DNA of 64,000 nt from contig NZ_CP031704.1 in the NCBI RefSeq assembly GCF_003428335.1, positions 496,001-560,000 on the forward strand, given 5' to 3'. Both the position numbers and the translations under genes were made by a program. The notes beneath the pieces were generated by a model. The model searched no databases, was not told the origin of the DNA, and saw only the letters and a list, made by a program, of their open reading frames with translations. Below, piece after piece: positions 1 through 9,602 of this stretch (position 1 is the first letter of the stretch; the number at the start of each line of letters is the position of its first letter). The stretch is from Solimonas sp. K1W22B-7. GTDB taxonomy: Bacteria > Pseudomonadota > Gammaproteobacteria > Nevskiales > Nevskiaceae.

Positions 1-22
1 CCCCTTCATTTCACTGCTCCCC

Positions 23-1210
23 ATGAACAAGCTGCTGCCCTCCTGGCTCAGGAGCCTGCTGCCGCCCCGGGCCTCGGTCAGCCAGGCCGAGCGCCTGCGC
101 TCCGGCACCGGCGCACTGCTGGGGGTGCTGATCGCCGGCCTGGCCAGCACCGCCCTGCTCGGCGCCACGCCCGGCGCGGTCTGGCTGATCGCGCCGATGG
201 GCGCCTCGGCGGTGCTGCTGTTCGGCCTGCCCGCCAGCCCCCTGGCACAGCCCTGGTCGGTCCTCGGCGGCAACCTCGTGGCGGCGCTGATCGGCGTGAG
301 CTGTGCGCGCTACATTCCGGTGCCGGCGCTGGCGGCCGCGGCGGCCATCTTCCTGTCGATCGGCGCGATGTTCGCGCTGCATTGCCTGCATCCGCCCAGC
401 GGGGCGGTGGCACTCACCGCCGTGCTCGGCGGCAGCCAGATCGAGGCGCTGGGCTACGGCTTCGTGCTCGAGCCGGTGCTGCTCAACAGCCTGCTGCTGC
501 TGGGCGTGGCCGTGCTCTACAACAAGGCGGTCGGGCGCCGCTATCCACACTCGCAGCAAGCCGAGGCGCCGCATCCGCACCAGACCGCCGACAGCCTGCC
601 CACGGCGCGCCTGGGTTTCACCAGCGAAGACCTGCAGGCCGTGCTGCAGGCCCACGACCAGGTGCTGGACATCAGCATCGACGACCTCGAGGACCTGTTC
701 CTGCGCACCGAGCGTCATGCCCACCGCCGCCGCTTCGGTGAAACCCGCTGCGGCGACATCATGGCGCGCGACATCGTCACCGTGGAGTTCGGCAGCAGGC
801 TGGCCGAGGCCTGGCAGCTGATGCGGGCCCATGCGGTGCAGGCGCTGCCGGTAGTGGACCGCGGGCGCCATGTCATCGGCATCGTCACCCGCTCGGATTT
901 CCTGCGGCATATCGATCCCCTGCAGCTGCCGGGCATGGGCGCGCGCCTGCGCGCCTTCCTCAGGTACACCGAGCACACCCACACCGAAAAGCCGGAGGTG
1001 GTGGGGCAGATCATGAGCGCGAAGGTGAAATCGGTGCAGGACAGCACCCCCATCGTCGAACTGGTGCCGATGATGTCCGACGCGGGCCTGCACCATGTGC
1101 CGGTGGTGAACGCCGAGCGCAAGCTGGTCGGCATGATCACGCAGACCGACTTCGTCGCCGCCCTGTACGAAACCAGCCTGGCGCAGCTCGGCGAACCCGC
1201 CGCCGCCTGA
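23..1210 (+). CDS. HPP-family membrane protein with C-terminal CBS-domain pair
   Basis: The N-terminal half (about residues 25-175) is a run of hydrophobic helices with the signature HPP tripeptide at residues 123-125 (LHPPSGA), which defines the HPP integral membrane family. Some cyanobacterial members have been linked to nitrite transport. The C-terminal part (about 245-390) carries two CBS domains, recognisable from MxxxxVTVE...LPVVDRGRHVIGIVTRSDF and the matching LVGMITQTDF. CBS pairs usually bind adenine nucleotides and gate the attached module. The protein therefore looks like an inner-membrane channel or transporter regulated by cytoplasmic nucleotides. The substrate cannot be read from the sequence. 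The ATG has no strong ribosome-binding site, so the start is tentative. Confidence 0.85.
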   Translation: MNKLLPSWLRSLLPPRASVSQAERLRSGTGALLGVLIAGLASTALLGATPGAVWLIAPMGASAVLLFGLPASPLAQPWSVLGGNLVAALIGVSCARYIPVPALAAAAAIFLSIGAMFALHCLHPPSGAVALTAVLGGSQIEALGYGFVLEPVLLNSLLLLGVAVLYNKAVGRRYPHSQQAEAPHPHQTADSLPTARLGFTSEDLQAVLQAHDQVLDISIDDLEDLFLRTERHAHRRRFGETRCGDIMARDIVTVEFGSRLAEAWQLMRAHAVQALPVVDRGRHVIGIVTRSDFLRHIDPLQLPGMGARLRAFLRYTEHTHTEKPEVVGQIMSAKVKSVQDSTPIVELVPMMSDAGLHHVPVVNAERKLVGMITQTDFVAALYETSLAQLGEPAAA

Positions 1211-1369
1211 GCGGACGCGGCGCGGGCGCTGTAGAATGAACGTACCCGGTGCAATGCCGGGCGCCGCAAATCCGTTGTGCCATCCTGATGTGAACCCAAG
1301 CTGTGCCGGTACTGCCGGCGCGACAGAGGCTGTTGTGTCCCGCCGTCGGCGGGCCGAAGGAGAAGAGCA

Positions 1370-1951
1370 ATGCTGGACGAGAAATTCGAGGAAGCGCTGG
1401 GTTTTGCCGCGCGCCTGCACAGGACGCAGCGGCGCAAGGGCGTGGACACGCCCTATGTCGCGCACCTGATGAGCGTGTCTGCGCTGGTGCTGGAATTCGG
1501 CGGCAACCAGACGCAGGCGATCGCCGCGCTGCTGCACGACAGCGTCGAGGACCAGGCCACCGCCTTCGGTGGCGCCGACAGGCTGCGCGAGGAAATCCGC
1601 GTGCGCTTCGGGGACGAAGTGCTCGCCATCGTCAACGTCTGCACCGACGCCGACGTGGACCCCAAGCCGGAGTGGTGGGAGCGCAAGCGCAACTACGTCG
1701 CCCACGTCCGCGAGATGGACATCGCGGCTGCGCTGGTGAGCGTCTGCGACAAGCTGCACAACGCCCGCTCCATCCTTTGCGACATCCAGCGGGCCGGGGC
1801 CGACGATGTATTCGCGCGCTTCACCGGCGGGCGCGAGGGCACGCTGTGGTACTACGAGGCGCTGGCGCAGGCGTTTGCCGAGGCGCTGCCGGGGGATGCC
1901 AGCCGCGAGCTGGCGGCCACCGTGGCGGCCATGAAGACCGCTGCGGGCTGA
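1370..1951 (+). CDS. HD-domain hydrolase, SpoT/MESH1-like
   Basis: This 193-residue protein is essentially one HD phosphohydrolase domain. Metal-binding residues are visible as H32 (YVAHLMSV), H56-D57 (LLHDSVED) and the late Asp in CDKLHNARS, the order seen in the (p)ppGpp hydrolase domain of SpoT and in stand-alone MESH1-type enzymes. There is no synthetase, TGS or ACT domain. The ATG is preceded by an AGGAG at the right distance. By family it is a cytoplasmic Mn-dependent nucleotide pyrophosphohydrolase, possibly a small alarmone hydrolase; the substrate is inferred. Not obviously in an operon with its neighbours. Confidence 0.75.
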   Translation: MLDEKFEEALGFAARLHRTQRRKGVDTPYVAHLMSVSALVLEFGGNQTQAIAALLHDSVEDQATAFGGADRLREEIRVRFGDEVLAIVNVCTDADVDPKPEWWERKRNYVAHVREMDIAAALVSVCDKLHNARSILCDIQRAGADDVFARFTGGREGTLWYYEALAQAFAEALPGDASRELAATVAAMKTAAG

Positions 1952-2025
1952 CGCAAAAGGACGAGGAAGCGCCGTGCCGGCGGTGCTGGAATGCCTGGGT
2001 GATCCCCTGAGTGAGGAGCCGGGCC

Positions 2026-2529
2026 ATGAGCAGCACCGCCACGCGGCGCGAGGAACTCAACCTCCGCATCCAGTCCTTCAGCGCCGAGTTGCGGCAGGGC
2101 ACGAAGCTGTCGCCGCGCCTGGTGGAGTTGCTGCGCCTGCGCATCGCCTTCCACAACCAGTGCCGGCCCTGCATGTCGGTCCGTTACGGCGCGGCGCTGG
2201 ATGAAGGGCTCAGCGAGAGCATGGTCTGCTCGCTGGAAAAGCCCGAGGAGGCCGCCGACCTGGGCCCGGCCGAGAAAGCCGCCCTGGCTTTCGCCGACCG
2301 CTTCGCCACCGATCACCTGTCCATCGACGCCGCGCTGCTCGGCCGGCTGCGCGAGCACTTCGCCGAGGACGAGCTGGCAGAACTCGGCGCGCTCGCCGCC
2401 TGCTTCGTCGGCTTCGGGCGCATGGGCGCCGTGTTCGATGGCGGCGAGCAATGGCCGGTGGGGCCGCGCAAGGCCGATGGCACGCGGCTGGCGCCCTGGG
2501 AAGTGGCGGAGCCCTTCGTCGTGCGCTAG
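2026..2529 (+). CDS. Carboxymuconolactone decarboxylase / AhpD-like protein
   Basis: A 167-residue all-helical protein with the CxxC motif C46-R-P-C49 after a helix (LRLRIAFHNQ), typical of AhpD-like alkylhydroperoxidase-fold proteins. In AhpD the two Cys relay electrons to peroxiredoxin; many relatives have no assigned substrate. The ATG at 2026 is chosen over an upstream in-frame GTG because GAGGAG lies 7 bases before it. The stop codon TAG forms the first bases of a 20-nt motif repeated after two other genes in this window (see findings). Confidence 0.8.
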   Translation: MSSTATRREELNLRIQSFSAELRQGTKLSPRLVELLRLRIAFHNQCRPCMSVRYGAALDEGLSESMVCSLEKPEEAADLGPAEKAALAFADRFATDHLSIDAALLGRLREHFAEDELAELGALAACFVGFGRMGAVFDGGEQWPVGPRKADGTRLAPWEVAEPFVVR

Positions 2530-2552
2530 GGCCTGTTAACCCTAAGGCGCTT

Positions 2553-3533
2553 TCAGTCCCTGGCGACGGTGCGGAAGCCGAGGTGGGTCGTCGGCAGGTC
2601 CGGCTCCTGGGGGTGTCTGGCGCTGGCGCGGGATCGCACGCAGTAGTTGTCCGCGCACAGGAAGGAGCCGCCCTTGATGACCCGGGGCGCCGACGGCGTG
2701 GCGGCAGCCGCGACGGCGTCCAGTCGTCCCCGGTAGAGGTCCGTGGTCCACTCCCAGACGTTGCCGATCATGTCGTGCAGGCCATAGGGGTTGGCGGCGA
2801 AGCAGCCCACCGGCGCGCGCCCCGGAAAACCATCGTCACCGCGATCCTCGATCGGAAAAAGGCCCTGCCAGACGTTCGCCTGCGGACGCTGGCCGGCGTC
2901 GAGCAGGGCCGCGTCGGCGGCCGCGTTGCTGCGCCCCGCACGCGCCGCGAACTCCCACTGCATCTCGCTGGGCAGTTCGCGCCCCAGCCAGGCGGCGTAG
3001 GCCTGGGCGTCGGCCAGGCTCACGTTGACCACCGGAACGTTGTCGCGGCCCGCGATCGAGCTGTCCGGGCCTTCCGGATGGCGCCAGTCCGCGCCCTTCA
3101 AGAGCTTCCACCCGCTGCCTGGTTCCAGTGCCGCCGCATCCGGTGGCGGCACCCGGAAGACCGCCGTGGCGCCGGTGCGCTCGGCCTCGGTCACGTAGGC
3201 GGTCGCCGCGACGAAGCTGGCGAATTGCGCATTGCTGACTTCGGTGCGGTCCATCCAGAATGCATCGACGCGGGTATCGACGAGAGGGCGCTCGTCGGCA
3301 TAGCCGCGCAGGCTGCCGCGCTCGAAGCGGCCGGCGGCCACGCGGAGCATGCCCGCGCGCGGGGTCACACCCCAGCCCCGCGGCAGTCCCGAGTAGTCGC
3401 GGCAGGCAGCGGGGCTGCCCAGCGGATCAGGTGCGGCACCCGTCGCGGGGACAGCCGGCTGCAGCGCATGCAGTCCCAGGCCGGCACCCAGCGCCGCCAG
3501 GGCCAGGATCGCGGCCCCGGCGGTGGTTCTCAC
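2553..3533 (-). CDS. Formylglycine-generating enzyme (sulfatase-modifying factor), exported form
   Basis: A 326-residue SUMF1/FGE-family enzyme. FGE oxidises the active-site cysteine of sulfatases to formylglycine using O2 and Cu(I). The family core is clear: GRFERGS near residue 68, VPVVNVSLADAQAYAAWLG, the metal-site region NPYGLHDMIGNVWEW, and C-terminal GGSFLC-ADN-YC with the two catalytic cysteines at C-x4-C spacing (C336/C341 in human SUMF1), followed by GFRTV. Residues 1-30 are hydrophobic (AAILALAALGAGLGL), so the protein looks exported or membrane-anchored. GTG start; it overlaps the upstream sulfatase stop by four bases (GTGA), so the two are translationally coupled and the sulfatase is the likely client. 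Confidence 0.9.
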   Translation of the reverse strand: MRTTAGAAILALAALGAGLGLHALQPAVPATGAAPDPLGSPAACRDYSGLPRGWGVTPRAGMLRVAAGRFERGSLRGYADERPLVDTRVDAFWMDRTEVSNAQFASFVAATAYVTEAERTGATAVFRVPPPDAAALEPGSGWKLLKGADWRHPEGPDSSIAGRDNVPVVNVSLADAQAYAAWLGRELPSEMQWEFAARAGRSNAAADAALLDAGQRPQANVWQGLFPIEDRGDDGFPGRAPVGCFAANPYGLHDMIGNVWEWTTDLYRGRLDAVAAAATPSAPRVIKGGSFLCADNYCVRSRASARHPQEPDLPTTHLGFRTVARD

Positions 3534-5278
3534 TGCTGCAGGTCCGGCAGCGCAACGCCCACGCGCTCCACGTAGGCACGCCAGTCGGCCAGCAGGCCGT
3601 CGAATATCTCGCTGTACTCGTCGGTCGGCGCCGGCAGCGCCAGCGTGCTGACGCTGCGCGTGGCCAGCAGCGTGGTTTCACCGCGATCCTGGTCCACGTT
3701 GTAGAGCTGCCAGTCCTGGTTGGCGAGCAGGCCGCCGGCAAACGGCAGCGCATCGGCGCGCGTGATCTTCCAGGGACCGCGACGAACGTAGCGGTGGTTG
3801 TAGACCTCGCCGGCAAAGACCGCGTCCGCGGCATGCGCCGCAGCCGTTTCCCCGCGCAGCAGCGGCAGCAGCGAGCGGCCCTCCAGCGGCGCTACCTCGC
3901 GCCCGTGGTACTGCGTGCCCGGATTGCCCATGCCGGCAAGTTCCAGGATCGTAGGCGCCAGGTCGAGCACCGATGCCAGCGCGGGCAGCTTGCGCGACGC
4001 GCCTGTTGCGTGCGGCAGCTTGACCAGCGTCGGCGAGGATATGCCGCCCTCGGCAGTGAAACCCTTGAACATGCGGAACGGCGCGGCGCCCGCGTCGGCC
4101 CAGCCGACGCTGTGATAGATGAAGGAACCCTGCCTCCCGTAGTTTTCCAGCGAATTGTCCAGGTAGCCGCTGGGCGGTATCGGGTAGCCATTGCCGTCGG
4201 CACCGTTGTCCGACAGGAACACCACCAGGGTGTTGTCGTACTGGCCGATGTCCTTCAGGTGGCGCAGCAGCCGGCCGACGTTGTCGTCGAGGTTTTCCAG
4301 CATGCCCGCGAACACTTCCATGCTGCGCGCTTCCTGGCGCCGCTCGAGCGGCGTCAGCAGGCCCCAGGGGCGGTGCAGCAGCGGCCCCGGGATGCCGTAG
4401 CTGGGCGTGCCGATCGGCGTGCCCGGGTGCACCTTGAAGTCCGCGGGGATGATCCCCAGTGCCTTCTGCCGGCCGATGCGCGCCTCGCGGATCGCGCCGT
4501 AGCCCGCGTCATAGACGCCGCTGTAGCGGTCCAGGTATTGGTCGGGCGCCTGGATCGGCCAGTGCGGCGTCTGCACGGCGTAGTACAGGAAAAACGGCTT
4601 GCGGTCGCCGCGCTGCTCGTCGACGTACTCGATCAGCTTGTCGGCGTAGTGGTCGGCCGTGAACTTGCCCGGCGCCAGCGTCGCCGGCTCGCCGTTCTCG
4701 AAGAACACCGGGTCCGCTGAGTTCTCCAGGCCCGCCTGCGACCCGAAGTTGTTGGCGTTGCCGAGCGTGCCGGCGAGCGCGAAGGATCGCTCGAAGCCCC
4801 AGCGCTCGGGTCCCGGCTCGCCCAGGTGCCACTTGCCGGCCATGTAGGTGTGATAACCGCCGTCGCGCAGCAGCTGCGCGATCGTGCGCGCCCTGTGGTT
4901 GAACTGCCCCTCGTAGCCCGGCTGGTCCGTCTGGTAGGGCAGCACCAGGTCCACCAGGCTGCCGATGCCGACCAGGTGATGATCCGCGCCGGTCAGCAGG
5001 TTTGCGCGCGTGGTGGAGCACAGCTGCGTGACGTGGAAGTTGGTCAGCACCTGGCCGTCGCGCGCCAGGGCGTCGATGTTCGGCGTGCGGATTTCGCTGC
5101 CGAAGGCACCGAGGTCGGAGTAGCCCAGGTCGTCGGCGAGGATCACCACGATATTGGGGCGGCCCCTGGCGGCCCCCGCCTCGGGTGCCGAGGAATTGCC
5201 GCAGGCCGCCAGCAGCGCCGACACCGTCAGCGCCGCCGCAATCCGTCTCAGCGGCCACGCCACCGGGTTCACACGCAT
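3530..5278 (-). CDS. Arylsulfatase-type lipoprotein (type I sulfatase)
   Basis: A 582-residue alkaline-phosphatase-superfamily sulfatase. The metal site ADDLGYSDLG is near residue 48, the modified-cysteine motif is LCSTTRANLLTG, GKWHLG follows, and VVFLSDNGADGNG is late. The sequence resembles Pseudomonas aeruginosa AtsA (TGADHHLVGIGS after the nucleophile). The N-terminus is a lipoprotein signal ending LLAAC, so it is probably a periplasmic or outer-membrane lipoprotein hydrolysing sulfate esters, giving sulfur scavenging. The motif is C-S-T-T-R: the usual Pro/Ala at position 3 is Thr. First gene of a two-gene operon with the FGE. An inverted repeat overlaps the start codon. Confidence 0.9.
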   Translation of the reverse strand: MRVNPVAWPLRRIAAALTVSALLAACGNSSAPEAGAARGRPNIVVILADDLGYSDLGAFGSEIRTPNIDALARDGQVLTNFHVTQLCSTTRANLLTGADHHLVGIGSLVDLVLPYQTDQPGYEGQFNHRARTIAQLLRDGGYHTYMAGKWHLGEPGPERWGFERSFALAGTLGNANNFGSQAGLENSADPVFFENGEPATLAPGKFTADHYADKLIEYVDEQRGDRKPFFLYYAVQTPHWPIQAPDQYLDRYSGVYDAGYGAIREARIGRQKALGIIPADFKVHPGTPIGTPSYGIPGPLLHRPWGLLTPLERRQEARSMEVFAGMLENLDDNVGRLLRHLKDIGQYDNTLVVFLSDNGADGNGYPIPPSGYLDNSLENYGRQGSFIYHSVGWADAGAAPFRMFKGFTAEGGISSPTLVKLPHATGASRKLPALASVLDLAPTILELAGMGNPGTQYHGREVAPLEGRSLLPLLRGETAAAHAADAVFAGEVYNHRYVRRGPWKITRADALPFAGGLLANQDWQLYNVDQDRGETTLLATRSVSTLALPAPTDEYSEIFDGLLADWRAYVERVGVALPDLQQ

Positions 5279-5344
5279 GTTCTTTTGGTCCAGCCTAGGG
5301 AGCGCGGCAGCTTAGGGCCGCGTCTCGCTGGCTCAAAAGAACAT
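5277..5344. promoter_or_regulatory. Inverted repeat overlapping the sulfatase start codon (possible operator)
   Basis: Arms ATGTTCTTTTG (5277-5287) and CAAAAGAACAT (5334-5344) are perfect 11-bp complements and extend inward, after a 2-bp mismatch, with CCAGC/GCTGG (5290-5294, 5327-5331). The left arm covers part of the sulfatase start codon. It lies in the short gap between the sulfatase and fghA. This could be a regulator-binding site or an mRNA hairpin at the initiation region; function is inferred. Confidence 0.4.
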
Positions 5345-5390
5345 CAAGTCATTTGGTTATGCGGCGGAGCCCGGGCCTGGACAGCGGCCG

Positions 5391-6242
5391 CTAGTGCGAC
5401 AGCTGGGCGGCGTGGAAGCGCAGGTGATCGTCCATGAAGCTGGCGATGAAGTAGTAGCCATGGTCATAGCCTTCATGGCGGCGCAGGCGCAGCGGCTGGC
5501 CCACCGCGCGGCAGGCCTGCTCGAAGCGTTCCGGCAGCAACTGCTGCTGGTGCAGGAATTTGTCCGCCAGACCCTGGTCCACCAGGATCTCCGGGAACGG
5601 CGGCCCGCCCGCCGCCGCCATCAGCGCGCTGGCGTCATAGGTCTGCCAGGCCTCGCGGTCCGCGCCCAGGTAGCGGCTGAAGGCTTTCTCGCCCCAGGGG
5701 CAGAGGCTGGGCGCGCAGATCGGCGCGAACGCCGAGACCGAGCGGTAGACGCCGGGGTTGCGCAGCGCCAATACCAGCGCACCGTGGCCGCCCATCGAGT
5801 GGCCGAAGATGCCCAGGCGCGAAGCATCGGCCGGGAAATCCGCCAGCACCGTCGCACGCAGCTCCTCCCTCAGGTAGTCCTCCATCAGGAAGTGCGCCGA
5901 CCACGGCGCCTGTGTGGCGTTGAGATAGAAGCCTGCTGCGGTGCCGAACTCCCAGTCGTCGGCCTCGCCGGCGATGCCGGTGTTGCGCGGGCTGGTGTCG
6001 CAGCTCACCAGCATCAGGCCCAGTTCCGCGGCCAGGCGCTGCGCGCCGGCCTTGATCATGAAGGTCTCTTCCGTGCAGGTGAGCCCGGCCAGGTAGAACA
6101 GCACCGGCACCTTGCCGGCCCGCGCCTGTGGCGGCTGGTACACCGAGAAGCGCATCGGCAGGCCGATGCGCGCCGAATGATGGCGATAAAAGCCCTGCGT
6201 GCCGCCGAAGCAGCCGTGTTCCGACAGCGTCTCGATGCTCAT
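5391..6242 (-). CDS. fghA: S-formylglutathione hydrolase
   Basis: A 283-residue alpha/beta hydrolase of the esterase D family that hydrolyses S-formylglutathione to formate and glutathione, the last step of glutathione-dependent formaldehyde detoxification in the cytoplasm. The nucleophile elbow GHSMGG puts the catalytic Ser at 149; LTCTEETF near residue 55, EILVDQG (Asp) and YDHGYYF (His) complete the family pattern. It follows the S-(hydroxymethyl)glutathione dehydrogenase gene by 13 bases, so the two enzymes of the pathway are co-transcribed. No frmR-type repressor gene is adjacent. Confidence 0.95.
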   Translation of the reverse strand: MSIETLSEHGCFGGTQGFYRHHSARIGLPMRFSVYQPPQARAGKVPVLFYLAGLTCTEETFMIKAGAQRLAAELGLMLVSCDTSPRNTGIAGEADDWEFGTAAGFYLNATQAPWSAHFLMEDYLREELRATVLADFPADASRLGIFGHSMGGHGALVLALRNPGVYRSVSAFAPICAPSLCPWGEKAFSRYLGADREAWQTYDASALMAAAGGPPFPEILVDQGLADKFLHQQQLLPERFEQACRAVGQPLRLRRHEGYDHGYYFIASFMDDHLRFHAAQLSH

Positions 6243-6255
6243 GCGCGATCCCGGC

Positions 6256-7365
<1,110 letters not shown>

Positions 7366-7508
7366 GCGGGTCTCCGGGGGTATTGCGAAGATTGTAGCCC
7401 TCTGCGGGGGCGCCGCAGGCTGGACCCGGGCGCGAGGTACGCGGCAACATGCGTCCGGAATGCAGGCGGATAAAGATGTGAAGAAGCCGTGAATTTCAGG
7501 AGAAGGAC

Positions 7509-7928
7509 ATGAAGAAGCCGGGTTCCACGGAAGGACAATCGCCATCCGCCCTGATCGACCAGCGGATCGCCGAACTCGGCGACTGGCGCGGGGAAACCCT
7601 GGGCCGGATGCGCAGGCTCATCAGGCAGGCCGTTCCCGACGTCGTCGAAGAATGGAAGTGGATGGGCACCCCGGTCTGGGAGCGCGATGGCATCCTCTGC
7701 ACCGGCGAGTCCTACAAGAAGGCCGTGAAGCTCACCTTCGCCAAGGGCGCAGCCCTGAAGGACCCGGCCGGGCTGTTCAACGCGAGCCTCGACGGCAACG
7801 TACGCCGCGCGATCGACATCCACGAAGGCGAAGCAGTGGACGAGTCCGCCTTCAAGGCGCTGCTGCGCGAGGCGGTGGCCTTGAATGCGGCCGGCAAGGC
7901 GAAGGCCCCGAAGAAGGGGAAGGCCTGA
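7509..7928 (+). CDS. DUF1801-family protein
   Basis: 139 residues with the DUF1801 (YdhG-like) pattern: [41 protein letters not shown]. The family is widespread and cytoplasmic and has no established biochemical role. AGGAGAAGG lies just upstream of the ATG. The Lys/Ala-rich tail ([11 protein letters not shown]) is common in the group. It starts divergently from frmA, about 140 bases away, and sits 19 bases before the MFS gene. Confidence 0.8.
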   Translation: MKKPGSTEGQSPSALIDQRIAELGDWRGETLGRMRRLIRQAVPDVVEEWKWMGTPVWERDGILCTGESYKKAVKLTFAKGAALKDPAGLFNASLDGNVRRAIDIHEGEAVDESAFKALLREAVALNAAGKAKAPKKGKA

Positions 7929-7947
7929 CGGGCGGGAACACAGGACA

Positions 7948-9591
7948 ATGGCGCCCATGAAAGACGACAGCGCCTTTGCGCCCTTCCGGCATGCCACCTT
8001 CCGCGAGCTGTGGCTCGGTACCACGGTGTCCAACACCGGCAGCCTGATCCAGGGCGTGGCGGCGGCCTGGACCATGACGGCGATCTCCACGGCCGACCAC
8101 GTCGCCCTGGTGCAGACGGCGAGCTTCCTGCCGGTGGCGCTGCTGGCCCTGCCGGCTGGCGCGCTGGCCGACATCCATGACCGGCGCAAAGTGCAGATGG
8201 CGGCGCTGACGCTGAGCCTGGTGGGCGCGGCGCTGATGACCCTGGTGTCGCTGCTGGGGATGATCACGCCCTGGGTCCTGCTGGGCTTCTGCTTCCTGGT
8301 CGGCTGCGGCGGCGCGCTGGCGGCGCCGGCCCGCGGTGCGTCGGTGGCCGAGCAGGTGCCCAAGCAGCTGGTGCCGCAGGCGGTGGGGCTCAACAACATC
8401 AGCTACAACCTCGCGCGCAGCGTCGGGCCCGCCGTGGGTGGCCTGATCGTCGCCGCCGTGGGGGCGACGGCGGCCTTCGCCGCCAACGTCTTCTCCTACA
8501 TCCCGATGCTGGTGTCGCTGCAGCGCTGGAAGCGCCCGGCCGAGGTTTCGCGCCTGCCGCCCGAGGGCCTGCTGCGCTCGATCAGCATCGGCGTGCGCTA
8601 CGTCGCGCACATGCAGCCGGTGCGCCGCACCATCGGGCGCTCGTTCACGGTCTGCCTGATGGGTGCGGCGCTGCTGTCGCTGATGCCGCTGATCGCACGC
8701 GACCTGCTGGGCGGCACGGCGCGCAGCTACGGCCTGCTGCTGGGTTGCTTCGGCATCGGCGCAGTGTCCGGCATCTTCGTGCTGCACCCGCTGCGCGCCC
8801 GCCTGGGCAACGAGAACACGGTACGTCTCTGCTGCCTGGTGCAGGCGCTGTGCCTGGCCGTGCTCTCGCTCAGCCGCAGCACGGCGCTGGACATCGCCGT
8901 CCTGCTGCCTGCCGGCATGGCCTGGATGGTGCTGACCACGACGCTCGGCGTGGCGGTGCAGCTGTCGGTGCCGCGCTGGGTGGCGGGCCGCGCCATCGCC
9001 ATGTCCAGCGCGGCTACCTCGCTGGGCGTTGCCGTGGGCGCCTGGCTATGGGGCCTGATGGCGAAGGAGACCGGCGTGGCCGAGGTGCTGCTGTGGGCGG
9101 CGGCCGGCATGGCACTGTCGCCGCTCATGGGCATGTTCCTGCGCGTGGCCGAAGGCACGGCCTCGCCCGAGCCGGACGACCGCCCGATGGCGGACCCGGA
9201 GGTGAGGCTCGGCATCGGCGGCAGCAGCGGCCCGGTCAGCATCGAGCTGCAGTACCGCGTGCCCCAGCGCAGCGCCGAGGACTTCTACGGCCTGATGCGC
9301 GAGATCCAGCTGTCCCGCACGCGCAACGGTGCCTACGACTGGTCGCTGTCGCGCAACATCGCCGATCCGGAACTGTGGTCGGAGCGCTTCACCTGTCCCA
9401 CCTGGGACGACTACCTGCGCCTGCGCGGCCGGCGCACGCTGGAAGACAGCCGGCTGCAGCAGCGCGCGCTGCAGATGCATGTCGGGCTCGAGCCGATCAA
9501 GGTGCAGCGCTGGCTGGACCGCCCGTCGGCGTCGCTGCAGTGGCGCGAGGAGCGGGCGGACAGCAGCGGCGCGATGGGGCAGCCGATGTGA
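7948..9591 (+). CDS. MFS_3-family transporter with C-terminal cytosolic domain
   Basis: 547 residues. The first 410 or so form 10-12 transmembrane helices with the MFS loop motif GALADIHDRRKVQ and the MFS_3 (EntS-like) pattern FRHATFRELWLGTTVSNTG. The rest (about 415-547) is a soluble extension (SIELQYRVPQRSAEDFYGLM) with the ferredoxin-like look usual in this subfamily. The role is probably drug or siderophore efflux, substrate unknown. An 86-bp stretch near its 3' end (9448-9533) recurs at 10911-10996 beyond the toxin-antitoxin pair. ATG 7948 and ATG 7957 are both possible starts. Confidence 0.85.
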   Translation: MAPMKDDSAFAPFRHATFRELWLGTTVSNTGSLIQGVAAAWTMTAISTADHVALVQTASFLPVALLALPAGALADIHDRRKVQMAALTLSLVGAALMTLVSLLGMITPWVLLGFCFLVGCGGALAAPARGASVAEQVPKQLVPQAVGLNNISYNLARSVGPAVGGLIVAAVGATAAFAANVFSYIPMLVSLQRWKRPAEVSRLPPEGLLRSISIGVRYVAHMQPVRRTIGRSFTVCLMGAALLSLMPLIARDLLGGTARSYGLLLGCFGIGAVSGIFVLHPLRARLGNENTVRLCCLVQALCLAVLSLSRSTALDIAVLLPAGMAWMVLTTTLGVAVQLSVPRWVAGRAIAMSSAATSLGVAVGAWLWGLMAKETGVAEVLLWAAAGMALSPLMGMFLRVAEGTASPEPDDRPMADPEVRLGIGGSSGPVSIELQYRVPQRSAEDFYGLMREIQLSRTRNGAYDWSLSRNIADPELWSERFTCPTWDDYLRLRGRRTLEDSRLQQRALQMHVGLEPIKVQRWLDRPSASLQWREERADSSGAMGQPM

Positions 9592-9602
9592 GGGGAGGAT
9601 GG

